From Castor canadensis (Eukaryota > Chordata > Mammalia > Rodentia > Castoridae), in the NCBI RefSeq assembly GCF_047511655.1, contig NC_133389.1, forward strand, positions 28,867,501 through 28,931,500: a stretch of DNA of 64,000 bases. The letters run 5' to 3'. This document shows positions 22,931-35,440 of the stretch, in pieces (positions within the stretch are counted from its first letter, which is position 1; every line of letters starts with the position of its first letter). The position numbers were made by a program, and so were the translations under genes. The notes beneath the pieces are model-generated. The model had not been told where the DNA came from and searched no databases. It saw nothing but the letters and a program-made list of their open reading frames with translations.

Positions 22931-24403
22931 ACAAAATCCGTGGTCCCTTTGGATTAGAAAAAAGCTGAAGACATTTTACTTAGTGAATAACCTTTTGATT
23001 GAACCAGAATATAATGATTTACAACTTGAGCTGAGATCCTTAAGCTGCCTTGATAGTCTCTTTTTCATTGCTAATTTGGTAATTTTTTTAAAAGTAAGTA
23101 CATCTGTGTATAAACTATAACAGATTTGTTGAATATATATGACTTCTTGTTTCTTTTTCCTTTTCTTCTTTTTAAATTTGAGTTCATAAAGGACTTTGTA
23201 AAGCTACAACGCACAGCACACGATTAAGGGCTAGACCCAGACTCACCTTCTTTGAACTTGCCTGATAGCTATCATGAGGTGTGTAGGTGGTGTAAATGTG
23301 CTAATCTTGAAGCGCCCTCTGCTGTTTCTACAGGATACTGCAGTCACATGTAGCTTTGGGGGAACCGGTCTCAAAGTTCTTCATTAAAAGCCTCAATTAA
23401 AATAATGTTCAATCAATAGATTTAGTACTAATGTTTTGTTCACTGTGGACTTGTAAAAAAGCAGTTTAACACTTCCCGATGGTGGGAGCACAACGCTTCA
23501 TTGCAGGGAAAGGAGCAATGGGTCTTTATCTTTGCTGGCGAGCATAGCTTGTGGGCAAGGACACAGCTCCTCTTAGTACTACTGTCTTTTCTTGGAGGTT
23601 CTCCAGCATTCGTTAGGATGGGAACTTGCCCAGATTTCTATGGTCTCAACCCAGACAGTTCTTTAAAATATGGTTTGCCTCTCTTAAAAAAAAAGTAGAT
23701 AGAATTGTTACTGCTTTGCATTGCATTTTCAGAAAAAGATCCCTGGGCCAGTAGTAGATTTTGCTTTTGTGACTAAGCATGCTTCAAAAAGAGGTCCCTG
23801 AAAGTCAGAGGACTTGACGTTCCAAAGAAGCTTCCTTAAGATTCTCTATCAGCAGACAGACTTTGATTACTGTGTGTCTTTTTCAAATTATTGGTCTAAG
23901 GCCTTGCATTTTTGACAGGGCACTCAGGTTCTATAGCCTTCTCACTTTGAGATGTTGACTCACCTGAGTGTCTTAAGCTCAGGCTAACACTTTCTTGGCA
24001 CAAACTAGGAGGTTAACTTTTTTTTTTGGGCAAGACCCCAATACTTTTGATCTACTAGAGTCAACTGGGTAATTTAGAAATTACATAACACTTCACTTTT
24101 TTTTTTTTGCCATGGCACTCTTAGTGATTTCCAAACTAGTCAAAATGAAAAGAAAGGTTTTGTAAGTCCTATTATAGGAGATTTCCATGGAATAGTTAGC
24201 TTAAATGGAGCTTCTAGAATCCTGAGCTTCCGAGTTGGAGGGCAGGGTGGGTTGCTGACAAGTCTATAAATCTAGTATTGTATTTTCTGGAAGCTGAAAC
24301 ACTATCAGTTTTAAGAGGCACCATTACAATTACTATAATTCTAAGATACCATCAAGTATAATGCATCCAATTTCGGAGATGTTAAAATGTGAGAGGGAAC
24401 GGA

Positions 24404-24487
24404 AGGGCTAGGATCATGACTCAGAGGGCTAGAGCATCTGCCTAGCCAGCATGAGGTCCTGAGTTCAAGCCCCAGTACCTCCAAAAA
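24404..24487 (+). repeat. ID-like SINE
   Basis: 'agggctaggatcatgactcagagggctagagcatctgcctagccagcatgaggtcctgagttcaagccccagtacc'. A and B boxes recognisable. Confidence 0.85.
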
Positions 24488-26238
24488 CCTGAGAGGCCTT
24501 AGACCAATAATTTGAAAAAGACACACAGCAATCAAAGTGTGTCTTGGAATCAGTGAAATAGCATGGTTTTTAATGAACAGCCGGTCATGAGCTAATATAG
24601 TCTTTATCATAAATTCATGATCTAACTTAACGTTTAAAATACATAATGCTCTGCTCATGACTTCTTGCTTTTTTGTCCTTGTTTGGCTTTTATTTCATTT
24701 TGTTTTAAGGAAATAAGCACAAGAATCAGTGTTTTTGTGGGAATAATTCTTCATAGCAGCTTAATTTCTAGTCTGGAGCTTTGGGACTCAAAGGTGCTTA
24801 TTTGGAAATGTCCTTGTTTGTTTGTTTGTTTTCCTTCTCAGTTTCCAACCTTAATGAAATGCTGTGCTGATGTTTCTGAAAAAAAGAGGCATCTTGACTT
24901 TGATCTAAAAGTAGTGTCCTGCTAGCATTTTTTCTTGTGCTGGGATGTTAAGTTTACTTGTTTTGATGGTATTAATTTCTCTCTCCTAGCACCTGGCAGA
25001 GAACAGTACTAATTCTTGCAGCATCTTAGCTTGATGTTGAGGACTCTCTAAATGTGAAAGTGGCACAAACACATCTTTACTGGTAGCTCCCTATGCCCAA
25101 AAGTTTCAATTGTTTCTTATCACCCTAAATAATAGAGTTCCATTCAAGACTGTTATATTATGCATCTAACAGGAGAAGTGACCCATGTGCTTTGGCATAT
25201 TGCAGCATCCACCATCATGGAAAACCAAGATTCAAGGGTGTCTCTGTTAATAGCAGGTGTAGCATAACCTACAGTGAAAAGAAGAGGTAATTAGAGTAGA
25301 TCCCCGTGTCACTGTCCTTGTCATAGTTATCTAGCTGATCTCAGCCCACGTCTGAAAATACGAGATTAGGGCACTGAACTTTTTATGTTCTATTTGAATC
25401 ATTAATTTCAGTGTCTCTACCTATGCCCTCTATCAAATATGTGCCTATCAGATATGCTTTGTGATTGTGTATCAAAATAGTGAGATGGTTATTTTTATCT
25501 TTCCTTTTTCCATTAGAAAGTATGTTTGATTTCAATGGTCTGTCACAGTGGTCTAGCTCATCTTGGTCACTAGCATAATTGTACATTTGTAGCCCCTTCC
25601 TATTTATAAAGGTTCATATGTGTGGGCTGGTGGATCAAGAAAGCAAAACATGCTGGGAGTATAGAGATGTATACAACAGCACTTAAATATATTACCCAAT
25701 TGAATGAAAATAATTTTATTTCCCTCACTATTCTTCTATAACAGCCACACTTCATGTTATATTCTAAAAGGCTGAGTATTTATTTCTTTAAATGTAAAAT
25801 AGATTCAAATCTTTAGAATCCTGAGGTTAGCTTTGTAATGATGCAGATAGGTAACATAATGATAGAGTACCTTAACTGAGGTTAGTGGAGAGGCAAAGCT
25901 AAATAATACATGTAGTCCAATTTCAACCATTTGAATTTTCTAATGAAAAGTAGCATATCAAATGTGATAGGCTTTCATTCACAACCCCAGATTCAAAAGT
26001 ACTTTTCAAGTTTAGCCAGGTAAATTCTCAAAGGTCATATTTTCCACTCAATGTTGCTGTTTCTGAGGCTTCTTGTCAGTTTCTGGGAATTTATCTAAAG
26101 TAATAGATTATGTTTACTCTTATTTGTGATTTATAATGATAGTATATTTCATAATCGCTAATAAGCTGAGTAATTACTAGTTTGCAATCACATTCTTGTT
26201 TTGTGACTCTGGACATGTAACATTGTAATTCAATTTTC

Positions 26239-26518
26239 TTTTTTTTGTGATTTACAAAATTTTATTTTATTTACTTTATTTTTATTATTATCGTACTGGG
26301 GGTGCATTGTGACATTTACCAAAGTTCTTACAATATATCATAGTTGAGTTCACCCCCTCCATTATTCTCCCCTATCCTCCCACCTTCCTCCCCTCCATTC
26401 CTGGAATAGTTTCAACAGCTCTCATTTTTCCATTTTCATCTATGAGTACCTAATATTTCCAACATATTCACCCTCCTACACCCTTTCCTTATACTCCTCC
26501 CCACTGGTGCCAACCCCC
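26239..26518 (-). mobile_element. L1-like 3' end, minus strand, with target-site duplication
   Basis: Flanked by TGTAATTCAATTTTC (26224-26238) and TGTAATTCAGTTTTC (26519-26533). T-rich low-coordinate end is the tail of a minus-strand insertion. Homologous to the copy at 11969-12192 but longer in the body. No coding frame retained. Confidence 0.75.
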
Positions 26519-26853
26519 TGTAATTCAGTTTTCATACCTAAATAAAAAGTAATACCATACTTTTAAATTTGAAATTTTTTTTAACTTCTCAAAACTGAAA
26601 GACCACAGGCTAGCCCCAGGCACAAGCTGTAGCAATGGCCAGTGTGATCCCCTGCTCGGTCCTCAATGTACTTTTTATCAGGCCTTAGCAATGCTATATT
26701 CAAAGAGCCCCATTCTCCTGAGCAGATGGAGACCTCTTCTCCTAGAGGAAGATTCATTGATATCACATTGTTAAATAGGATGAAGGGTCTCCATTATACA
26801 TCTGTCTCCAAATTTAGCTTACCTGAATAGTTTTTCTTGTTTTTGTCTTACAG

Positions 26854-26916
26854 ATACCCTATGCAGCAAGCTTGATTAGGAAAGAAAAGCTTGGTGCTCA
26901 TCTCAGCAAGAGCTAG
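26854..26916 (+). CDS. SKOR2: SKOR2 last coding exon with stop codon
   Basis: Follows a strong polypyrimidine tract and CAG (26851-26853). Encodes IPYAASLIRKEKLGAHLSKS and stops at TAG 26914-26916. Phase 0 start fits the phase 0 end of the exon at 19409-19476, so the joined sequence reads ..QLQIIPYAAS.. . The short basic tail is the SKOR2 C-terminus as I know it. Directly after the stop is AAG|GTAAGA (cut after 26919), a near-ideal 5' splice site. The exon is therefore likely to be spliced to a non-coding terminal exon instead of running into a long 3'UTR. I saw no AATAAA for about 1.9 kb downstream. Confidence 0.92.
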   Translation: MPYAASLIRKEKLGAHLSKS

Positions 26917-27823
26917 AAGGTAAGATCACCAGAGGAGAGAGATTTTCTTAACAATTCTTGTTATTGCTGACTGCACTCTTTATTGATGTATTTGGAACAG
27001 CTCTAGGGATTGGTAAAGCTGAATCCTCTGTTTAAGTCAATATACCAGTGAACTCTGTTATATCTGGAAATAGGACTTCTTAAATGAATGGCTAACTGCT
27101 TCTTGACAAATTCCTAAAACTGAGATAATTCTGTATTGATTCTGCAGAAGTGATATTCATTCTGCTTGGAGGTTTTCTTCTCCTTAGGGTTCTGCTTGAT
27201 GCCCTGTAACTCCCTTCTGAAATGTCAGCAGAAAGGCTGATGGTGCTTCATCTTCTCCATCTCTCCTTTGGTTCCAAAAAGTCTTCCCCAAATCTGACTT
27301 TCTGTGTGTGAATTGCTCCAGTGGTGATATGAACGACTGGGGGCAATTCTGACCGGGGAGCCCTTCTGTTCCAAGAATAGCAATTCATTCTTTCTCTAAA
27401 CCAGTAAGAGTTTCTCATATGAATCCAGGTTCAAGGTCACATCCTTGATAACAATTTAAAAAATAGATAGTCTGAGCACTTCTGAAAAAGCGCACAGTGA
27501 AAATTTAATGCCTCTATTTAGAACATGCCTAAGCATTTCCAAAGCCACCTTTTGATTCTATGGAAGAAGACATGTATTTATTAGAATTGTGGGAATGCAA
27601 AAACTAGGACGTAGTTGTTTCTGTAACAACATATTGGGATTATCTAACAATTTGAATTGCTAAATCAGGAAAAAAATTAAGATTCGAGAGGTAGAATTTG
27701 TTACTGCCCATGGCAAAGTAGAATTGTGGCCATTAATCAATTTGATACAGTCCCAAAATGATTCTTCCCACTCTTTCCCTCTGGAACAGATTTTCCTTCT
27801 TTCTTTCTCTTTCTTTTCTTTTG

Positions 27824-27898
27824 CAGTACTGGGGTTTGAAGTCTGGTCCTTGCACATGCTAGGCAATCACTCTACCACTTGAGCCTCACCCTAAGCCC
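27824..27898 (-). repeat. ID-like SINE, minus strand
   Basis: 'gcagtactggggtttgaagtctggtccttgcacatgctaggcaatcactctaccacttgagcc' is the reverse complement of an ID unit. Confidence 0.85.
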
Positions 27899-28654
27899 AT
27901 AGAAGAATATTTACAACTCAATAGAAGTTATTGGCAAAAAAAAAAAAAAACCTTCCTCAGAATGAAGGCTCATGGTTCCTTTTCTTTCCTTCATGCCTGT
28001 CTTCTGTATATCACATCTGCTCTCTCATGAGCAGGTGACAATTCTTCTTGCAACATTATTAGTGGCATTTTTTAGTATTTGCCTTCAACAATGATAATTA
28101 TGGCAAATTTCCTCAGACACTCAAAGCACTTTCCAAATCAGTCTTCCACTCCTAGGCTTTCCTTTAATTTTGCACCTAGGGAACTTGAGGTACAGAAAAA
28201 GGAGATGTAACATTTTGTCTGTGATGCAAAGAGAAGAAGCAATTCTAGGGCTCCCAGGTTTAGATGCAGTGCCTGTCTACTCCTAAGGCATGGACTTCCT
28301 GTTCTCACTGAGCAGGTTTCTGCAACAGCGATGTCCAGAGAGTACGTTATTCTGTTTCTATCTCCATGAAGTTATACATAAATATCCCCATGAGTTTGGC
28401 TTTGTTCTATTTACTAAAATATTTTTTACCAAAGCTGAATTTGGACAATTTCTTTTACATTATATCATACCAGGCTGGCACCAGTCATGTGAAATGAAAA
28501 TTTAAAAACATTCAGATTCCAGTAAATCTAACTAAGGATATCAAAGTAATCAAGGCAAGAATGATTCAAATTAAGTTTGATTCTACATGTTTAATACTTG
28601 AAAATGTCAAACTAGGAATTTTCTTTCAAATCAAAGAAAAAATATTAACATGTG

Positions 28655-28970
28655 TTTTAAAATAACCTTTTTATTAAAGTATAACACACATTTAACAAAG
28701 TCTATAAATCATAAAGTTATACACATTATGAAGTCTGTATATAGAAAGGGGTGAATTTCCACAAGATAAACTCACCTATGTTAATGGCAATCAATAACAA
28801 ACCTGTGCTCCCTGCCCAGTTTCTCATACCCGCTACCTCCAATAAAGGTTAATTTGCCTGCTTTTGAACTTCATGTAAAGGAAATTGTATAGTATGGTCT
28901 CTTGCATCTGGCTTCTTTTACTCAGCATTTGTGAGGTTCATCCATTAGACTATGGTTTGATTAATATGTA
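28655..28970 (-). repeat. Old L1 (L1M-like) 3' fragment
   Basis: 'taacctttttattaaagtataacacacatttaac', 'gggtgaatttccacaagataaactcacctatg', 'ggcttcttttactcagcatttgtgaggttcatccatt' follow the order of old mammalian L1 3' ends in reverse orientation. Confidence 0.6.
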
Positions 28971-30073
28971 GGAACTTCAATAAACTCTTTTAACTCCTTC
29001 CACTTCCCCATCTCATCTTTTCTTCTTGTCACACATGAGCCCATCTTGCATCTACAAAATGAAGACTCCCTGCCCTGAAACCACACCTCTGATAGTGACA
29101 TAGCATATGGCTAGGTGGAAAAGAAGAGATTGATTTGTGCTTAGTAACTAATGCTTCCTCCATGCTGATTTTGTTTCCATCCTTGCAGACAACAGGGATT
29201 TCTCTAAGTAGACCCTGGTGCTTTCAAAAGATTAGTGGTTACTTAAATGCTTAGCTAAATCAGCCAAGCAGAGAATCACGACCGTATTGTTAGAGGCAGT
29301 CTCTGATTCTCAACATGCCAAGCCTGCAAGGAGTTACCCCAAGAGAGATTACAAAACAAAATCATTACGCCAAGGGAGAGAAACAAATTCTATCTTGTTG
29401 AGTGACCACCGGTTTCCAAATTAGGGACTGATGCATTAATGTCTTCTGCAAGAGTGACCCTTAAGGTAGTAAGCTATCTTCTTGCCACCCAGTGGATTCC
29501 AATATGACTATTAAGGGGAGGAAGCTTTTCAAAACCACAGGCAATCCACTTAATAAGCAGAGCAAGTACTGCCACATATCACTGCTCCACAAATCTTTTT
29601 TGCCCTACATTAGCACATAAGAAATTCTATGTTGAGTCAAAATAAAGGTCCACCCAGGCCAAGATACTTACTGTATAATTCTACCAGAAAAATAAATTAT
29701 TGTTCTTTTTTTTAAATTATTGTTCTTAAGAATATCAATCTGAAAATTTAGGTATATGCACTGAATACTCTTAACTTGTCCTTGATAAATCCTTACATAT
29801 TCATTATCCATGGATTTATTTCAGCCTTTCTTCAACTTAGGCATAGACCCCTATAGAGCAATGAATTCTATTTGTTTAGCAACTAATGACTAGCTATACA
29901 AAGTGTAGATTGTTCTATTTATCTTCAAACTACTTTCTAAAACAAGGCTGTTAGATTAGACATTGTACTTCTCTGCATATTTGTTGTACTGTGAGCTCAT
30001 GAGTACATGAGAAGGATTTGAAAATATTTCATAATGTCCTGAGCATCATCCATTGATCCAGCACCCACCCCCT

Positions 30074-30160
30074 TCTTTTTGGTGGGACTGGGGTTTGAAC
30101 ACAGGGCTTCACACTTGCAAAGCAGGCACTCTACCATTTGAGCCATACATTTTTAACCCC
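30074..30160 (-). repeat. ID-like SINE, minus strand
   Basis: 'tttttggtgggactggggtttgaacacagggcttcacacttgcaaagcaggcactctaccatttgagcc', an ID unit in reverse. Confidence 0.85.
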
Positions 30161-30429
30161 AGAATGATTCCTTGCCTGTAGTTATTTCTGTGACCCAGTC
30201 TTACAAAGACACCCCAGTGTAATCTATGTGCCATCTGCACCCCAAATAAAAATGGCATGATGTCAACACTTTCTACTTTACATTCACTTTCTTTCAAGTA
30301 CCTTAAAAAATTTCAAATATCATTCATGTAACTAGTTGAAATACCCACGTCTTTCACAGAAAAGAATTAAATCACTTTATATGGGAATCATAGGAAATAG
30401 ATCATTTATAGTCAACTCTTGTTGACCAA

Positions 30430-30675
30430 GTTGGAAATGATAATACCTATCACTTTTTGGGCACCAACTATGCCAGATCCTGGGCTAAATTCTTTGCTTT
30501 GTTGTCCTTGTAATTTACAGCTCTGTAAGGTAAATCTTAAAACTTTGTAAGATAGATCATATTATTATCTCCCATTTCAAAGATGAGAACATCGAGGCTC
30601 AAGGAAGTCACATAGCTGGCAAACGACAGAGTCAGGATTAAGTCCTGATCTGTTTGACTCTACAGCCATTTCCCT
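30430..30675 (-). repeat. MIR-like ancient SINE, minus strand
   Basis: 'tttcaaagatgagaacatcgaggctcaaggaagtcacatagctggcaaacgacagagtcaggatt' preceded by 'gggcaccaactatgccagatcctgggctaaa', the reverse MIR order. Confidence 0.7.
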
Positions 30676-31319
30676 GCCTTCCTTGGAGCTTTGGAATGAT
30701 GATGAAGAAGTCTGGGTTCTACATAGGCCACTACTCCCTGTGTTACTTTGAGTAATATCATTTAATCTGTTTGAATCTCACTCTTATCTATAAATTATCG
30801 GTGACTGAACTTGATCAAAGTCTCTTCCAGTTTTACAATTTCCCTAGCCATCTTGTGTGCCAGTCTTCTGCACATTCTCTCTCCTTTCTCCCAGAGGGAC
30901 TGCTTTCATTAAAGGCATGTCAAAGTCATGTTTAACATCCAAGGGATGACCCACCTACTTTTGCCTTATGTCTGCATTTTTTCATCACTAATTGCTACTT
31001 TGCATCCTTCTGGAGAGTTTGAAAGTATGTTTTCCCCACCATGTTAACAGTACCATTTTGGTAAATTCCTGTTATGTTTACTTCACTTCCGGAATAATTG
31101 TTATAAAGTGATAAAAAGAAAAATATCTTAAAAGGATGTTGAGGAATTACAGCTGAACACCCCGTCTTCCTGTTGTATGATCAAAGATGAAGAGTTGGGA
31201 TGATGTATGTATTCTTTCATCTTTAGTCAGATGTAAGAGGACAAGGTTCTTCCAAAACTCTCTATTGAGAATTGCAAAGTGCCCCCATTGTTAAAAGCAC
31301 CTTAGGTCAGTTGTCTTAC

Positions 31320-31490
31320 TTTATCTTCAGTAAACTCATTGAGTGAAGTACCACTTCTTCCTCTATCCTACAACTGAGAAAGCTGAAGAGCAGAAAGATA
31401 AGCAAGTTGCTTGTAGTCTCGCTGTTAGGCAGTGACAGGATTTGGGCCAGGCTGTCTGGCTCTACAGCCTGTATTTCATTTGCTCTCCTC
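31320..31490 (-). repeat. MIR-like ancient SINE, minus strand
   Basis: 'caactgagaaagctgaagagcagaaag', 'gcaagttgcttgtagtctcgctgttaggcagtgacaggatttgggcc', 'gtctggctctacagcc'. Reverse MIR order. Confidence 0.7.
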
Positions 31491-32007
31491 TAATTTGTAG
31501 TCTGAAATCATAGCCTAATTCACATCTTCTATTACAAGTTACAAATATGCAATTAATTACCATTCTAATACTCTTATTGATATTGAATCACAAAATCTCC
31601 AGTTGTATTTCTACAGTCTTCCTGATACCCTAAGACTAAATACATCAATAAATAAATGTAACTTGGGCACCCATAGCATGGAATTCTGTTTGCCCTTGAA
31701 CCACAGGCTGTCTTAATGTTTGCCCAACAACAAAGCGAAGCTTCTAGAATCAGCCAAAACTTTGTTGTAAAGAAGGCATAGAGACCAGCACTCTCTGATT
31801 TAATAGTTCCAGTTTAGGTCAGTGTCCTCAGAGATGCATAAGCTAAGATAAGGAAGACATTTTCATATTTACATTTTTAAAAATTGTATTGAAACTGTAC
31901 TAAAATGTTTTCTTTTGAAGGTATAGTAACTACTACTTTAAGTGTTTTTAAAGCTGTCTGGTTGTATTATGCTCAGGTTGTTATTCTGTGCTTTTGTCTT
32001 ATCCCAG

Positions 32008-32728
32008 GTGCAAAGACCCACTTACTCTCATTCTCTTGTAAGATACAGCCTGCCACTGAGCACTTCGGGCCTACAGAAAGACTGAGAATTCAAAGGGCTT
32101 GGGAATCAAAAGCAAAATCAGGTTCAGGAGAACCCAAGGACAAAGTGACCTCAAAGCAGCATGGACAACCATGTAAAATAGACTGTAGCAGCCATTCATT
32201 AGTGGGGGGAGGGGGGAGCCAACCAGAGCAGTCAATGCTTGTCGCATCTTTTGGTGGAACCAAAGTTTGAGTATTTGTGTTTTTAAGGGACAGCCGAACC
32301 CAGAGTGTAGGAAGTGCTATTATATTAGCAAACAGACTGGGTGGGAGATCCACGGATGGTCCCACGTGGTCTCAGTCCTTGCCCACACGGAGAGAACGTC
32401 TTTTACTTTTGAAAAAGTGATTCGTAGTGAAAAGAAAACAGAAGACCTGTCCCAGCAATGAGGATTGTGTTTAAACAGACAAGAAGACATTAGCCGTACA
32501 AACCTGCTTTTCATACCACACTGGACAGACACACGTGGCCCTTTCCTCTCTGGTAACTTTGCCTGCTGTATGAATGAAGATTGTATTCCTCTGGAAATAT
32601 TTTACAGTTTAATATTGAGTGTAATTAAGAATATAATCATGTTATCAAAAATGGTATTTAACTCCGTTGTAGTTTCTTTAACATTCATGTGGATAAAAAA
32701 TCTATAATAAAAAAACTATGAAGTAATA
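32008..32728 (+). other. Candidate SKOR2 terminal 3'UTR exon
   Basis: Begins after a good acceptor (pyrimidine-rich tract, AG at 32006-32007) and ends just past AATAAA at 32706-32711 with a T-rich element at about 32738-32747. The interval is free of repeats and holds more CpG dinucleotides than the surrounding intron, including CACGTG at 32363-32368. It starts about 5.1 kb after the donor that follows the SKOR2 stop codon. With only 3 nt between stop and junction, such a transcript should not trigger nonsense-mediated decay. It could instead be the end of another, unrecognised transcript. Confidence 0.45.
32706..32711 (+). terminator. Candidate poly(A) signal AATAAA
   Basis: Canonical hexamer at the end of the candidate terminal exon, followed 27-36 nt later by a T-rich stretch as expected downstream of a cleavage site. 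Confidence 0.45.
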
Positions 32729-33353
32729 TCTGCATTCATGTTTTTTTAAATGCACATTTTCTGGGAAGCAACTCATAGAAACCAATGTTTTTTAGAATTA
32801 TTTTGGAAGTGACTATTTGAATAAATTATTTTTGAAAACACAGTTCCTTCAAAAATGATCATTAAAAGCTAGACTAGCCTTTTGCCCTTGTCACTGTCCA
32901 GAGACCTTTCCATCACACTAGAATCTTTGTGTAAGTAAAGTAGTGTTCTAAATTCCTGCCAGGTCTTCCAACTGTATTGGTGACAGAGTTGATGTTGTGG
33001 CTTCTTCCTTCCTTACTGTAATGTTAAATCCAAGTTCATGCAATCAGTTTATGCCAGAAATTCTGCCTTTTGGATGAGACAGATACAAGAGCCAAAATAA
33101 TGACCCCTTTTCTGCCATGATTTCTGAGGTAATGCTGGATTGCAAACAGTCCACCATAGACACTCTCCTAACCTGAGGTTGCCAATGATTATCTTACCTG
33201 AAGGTATATCTAGCAGTTGGCATACTTTGATAGATTTCAAAAGATATTTAAAATGTGCATATTTAATACTTCTCACTCACCAGCACTATCCAAAAAACTA
33301 CACAATTTACCCTTGAGAAAGATAAATGTTCTTATGTTGGCTGCCACATTGTG

Positions 33354-33733
33354 TTAGTTTTCCATTGCTGTTGCAAATACCTGAGATAAATCAACTTATA
33401 AAGAGAAAAGTTTTATTTTTGCTCCTGGTTTCATAGATTTCAATCCATGGTCAGTTGGCTCTATTGCTTTCAAGTTTGTGGCAAGGCAGTGTATCATGGA
33501 AGGAATGTGTAGATACGGGAGCTGCCCTCCTCCTAGTAGCCAAGAAGCCAAAAGAGAGAAAGAGGAGGAGTCATTGTCTTAATTTCCCTTTCAAGGCACA
33601 CCCCCAACAACTTAACCTCCTCTCACTAGGCCTCACTTCCTAAAGGTTCCACTGCCTCCCAATAGCACAACAGGCTACCGAGCAAGCTTTCAACAATGGA
33701 CTTTTGGGGGTCATTCAATATTTGAATTATAGT
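33354..33733 (+). repeat. Old interspersed repeat, family A (copy 2)
   Basis: 'gtgttagttttccattgctgttgcaaatacctgag', 'gttttatttttgctcctggtttc', 'cacttcctaaaggttccactgcctcccaatag', 'caatggacttttgggggtcattcaa'. Same landmark order as the copy at 5505. Confidence 0.75.
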
Positions 33734-35224
33734 ACATATTAAAAAATCAAAGGGAGGATACTCATCTGTGATTTTCTTCCTGGATTATGAAGGATGAGAA
33801 GCCAGTCAAAAAAGGGATATAAACTGAGATTCCTGGAATCTGAGGACTGGTTCCCAGCAACCACTAGAGAAAGCTAATATGAAGGTGCTGTAACAAAGGA
33901 TGTTCAGTTTGAGCCATTATTCTAGGAGGAGTCCAAGTATGAACATGGGATGGCACATATTTCTGAAACCAGCCCGAAAAATTCTTTTATTTCCAGTTGT
34001 ATCATTAAATGTCTCAGAGTTACAAGTGCACAAATACCAGCAAATGATTTTGTAGCAAATGGGACATGAGAATCAGATAACTTGATAAGTATGTCTACAG
34101 CATCCTGGAGATATTAACCATGCCATCACTCTAAATTGAGTTAATAGTCATGCTTAGTGCAGAGAAGGTTATTGACCTGTGTTGCTGAGAACGGAAAACT
34201 GCACTGGTGCTTTCCAGTTCTCCACCTAAATTCCAGGACTCCAAAGGAGTCCAGCACATCTCCAAGAGTGCTTCGGGACTTTTGATATACTTATTCCCAT
34301 GGCCTTAAAGCCTCATTTCTTAAAGTATTTTATAGGACTGAGTCTCTATGTCCTATAGCACTGGAAGCTAGCAATTTTCCATCTTTAAAGTAGCACACCA
34401 AAATCCAAAAACTTTAGAGAAAGAGTCAGGGAAATCCAATAGATGATATAAAGATGTCATTTATCCCATGTATTTTCTCATTAAGGGCAGAGAACACCTC
34501 TTCTCCTAATAATTTTTGAAGCTTTTCAGCTGAAACAAAAAGAATTTCTCCCTAAAACTGGATATGCATGGGTTATCTGAGATGCCTTGTGGAAACAGAC
34601 AGGACATCCATCTACAGTGCTGCATAGGGCTAAAAATAAAGCCACTCTTTGGAAGGACAAATAAAAAGTATTGGCTCTCCAAAATGACAGCAGAAAAAGG
34701 TTGTGCTCCTTTCTTTGACTATTTTATCATGTCAAAATTCCAAGGTCAATTCAGATACTATCTAATGAAGAACACAGGCAATGCAAATAACATTCTCTAT
34801 TTTAACTCCACATTAAATTATAAGATCAGGAAAGACCATAGCAAATCAAAGCAAAAATTCCAGCCTAACCAATAAAGTATTTCCTATTGAGGTAAACCAT
34901 ACATTTCAGACTGATACTTTTGATCCTCAGAATGCCTGAGTAATTGCTCATCTGCTTGCCACAGGCAAGGACAGTGGAACATTACATCCCAATTTCCTTC
35001 AATTGAGCTATGAGTGTGACTCAGCTCTGTGGAAAGTAGAGGGAAACTCTTCCCCAAGCTTCAAGGGATGTGATCAAACAGAGAGGAGCTCTTTCACTTA
35101 AAACTAAGAGTTAAAGATAGTCTTGGTCAGCAGAGAGGAAGGTCAGAGAAAAGGACCTCTTGTGTAGTAAGAATGTGTGACCATGTCATTTAATGGAGTA
35201 CTCCAGCAGACTGTAGACCCTAGG

Positions 35225-35440
35225 AAGAGGGCTCCTTTGTCCTCCTCTACTTAGTGCACAAGGTCTGATCATCTTACAATGTTCTCCATAGACAGCCCAA
35301 ACTGTGCTTGTTTTATACCCTCTTCGTGGGGAAAATGTGCTCCCTAAGATTTATAAGGGCAGGGATATATACACTTCAGCTCACCAGCACTTGATAGTGC
35401 TGAGCACAGTCCCTGCCATATAGTAGCTACAGAATTTTTT
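35225..35440 (+). repeat. Possible L2 3' fragment
   Basis: Ends with 'agggcagggatatatac' and 'cagcacttgatagtgctgagcacagtccctgccatatagtagc', the L2 3' tail phrase. Weakly preserved. Confidence 0.5.

Larger units (their letters stand above)
19477..26853 (+). other. SKOR2 intron (7.4 kb)
   Basis: GTAAG at 19477, 'tttttcttgtttttgtcttacag' before 26854. Unusually poor in repeats compared with the rest of the window: one ID SINE and one L1-like 3' end. The remaining unique sequence includes a block at 22500-22930 with transcription-factor-like sites. No extra exon recognised. Confidence 0.8.
26920..32007 (+). other. Putative SKOR2 3'UTR intron
   Basis: Bounded by GTAAGA at 26920 and 'gtgcttttgtcttatcccag' ending at 32007. 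Contains an ID SINE pair, an L1M-like fragment and two MIRs, otherwise unique sequence. If the transcript instead ends soon after 26919, this would be intergenic. Confidence 0.5.

Noticed and set aside
9999-26916. Paralogue SKOR1 instead of SKOR2
   Set aside because: The C-terminal motif as I know it and the adjacent IER3IP1 gene both fit SKOR2.
32090-32461. Overlapping open frames of 64-121 codons around the candidate terminal exon
   Set aside because: The 121-codon + frame starts upstream of the acceptor, and none matches a known family; the region fits non-coding 3'UTR better.
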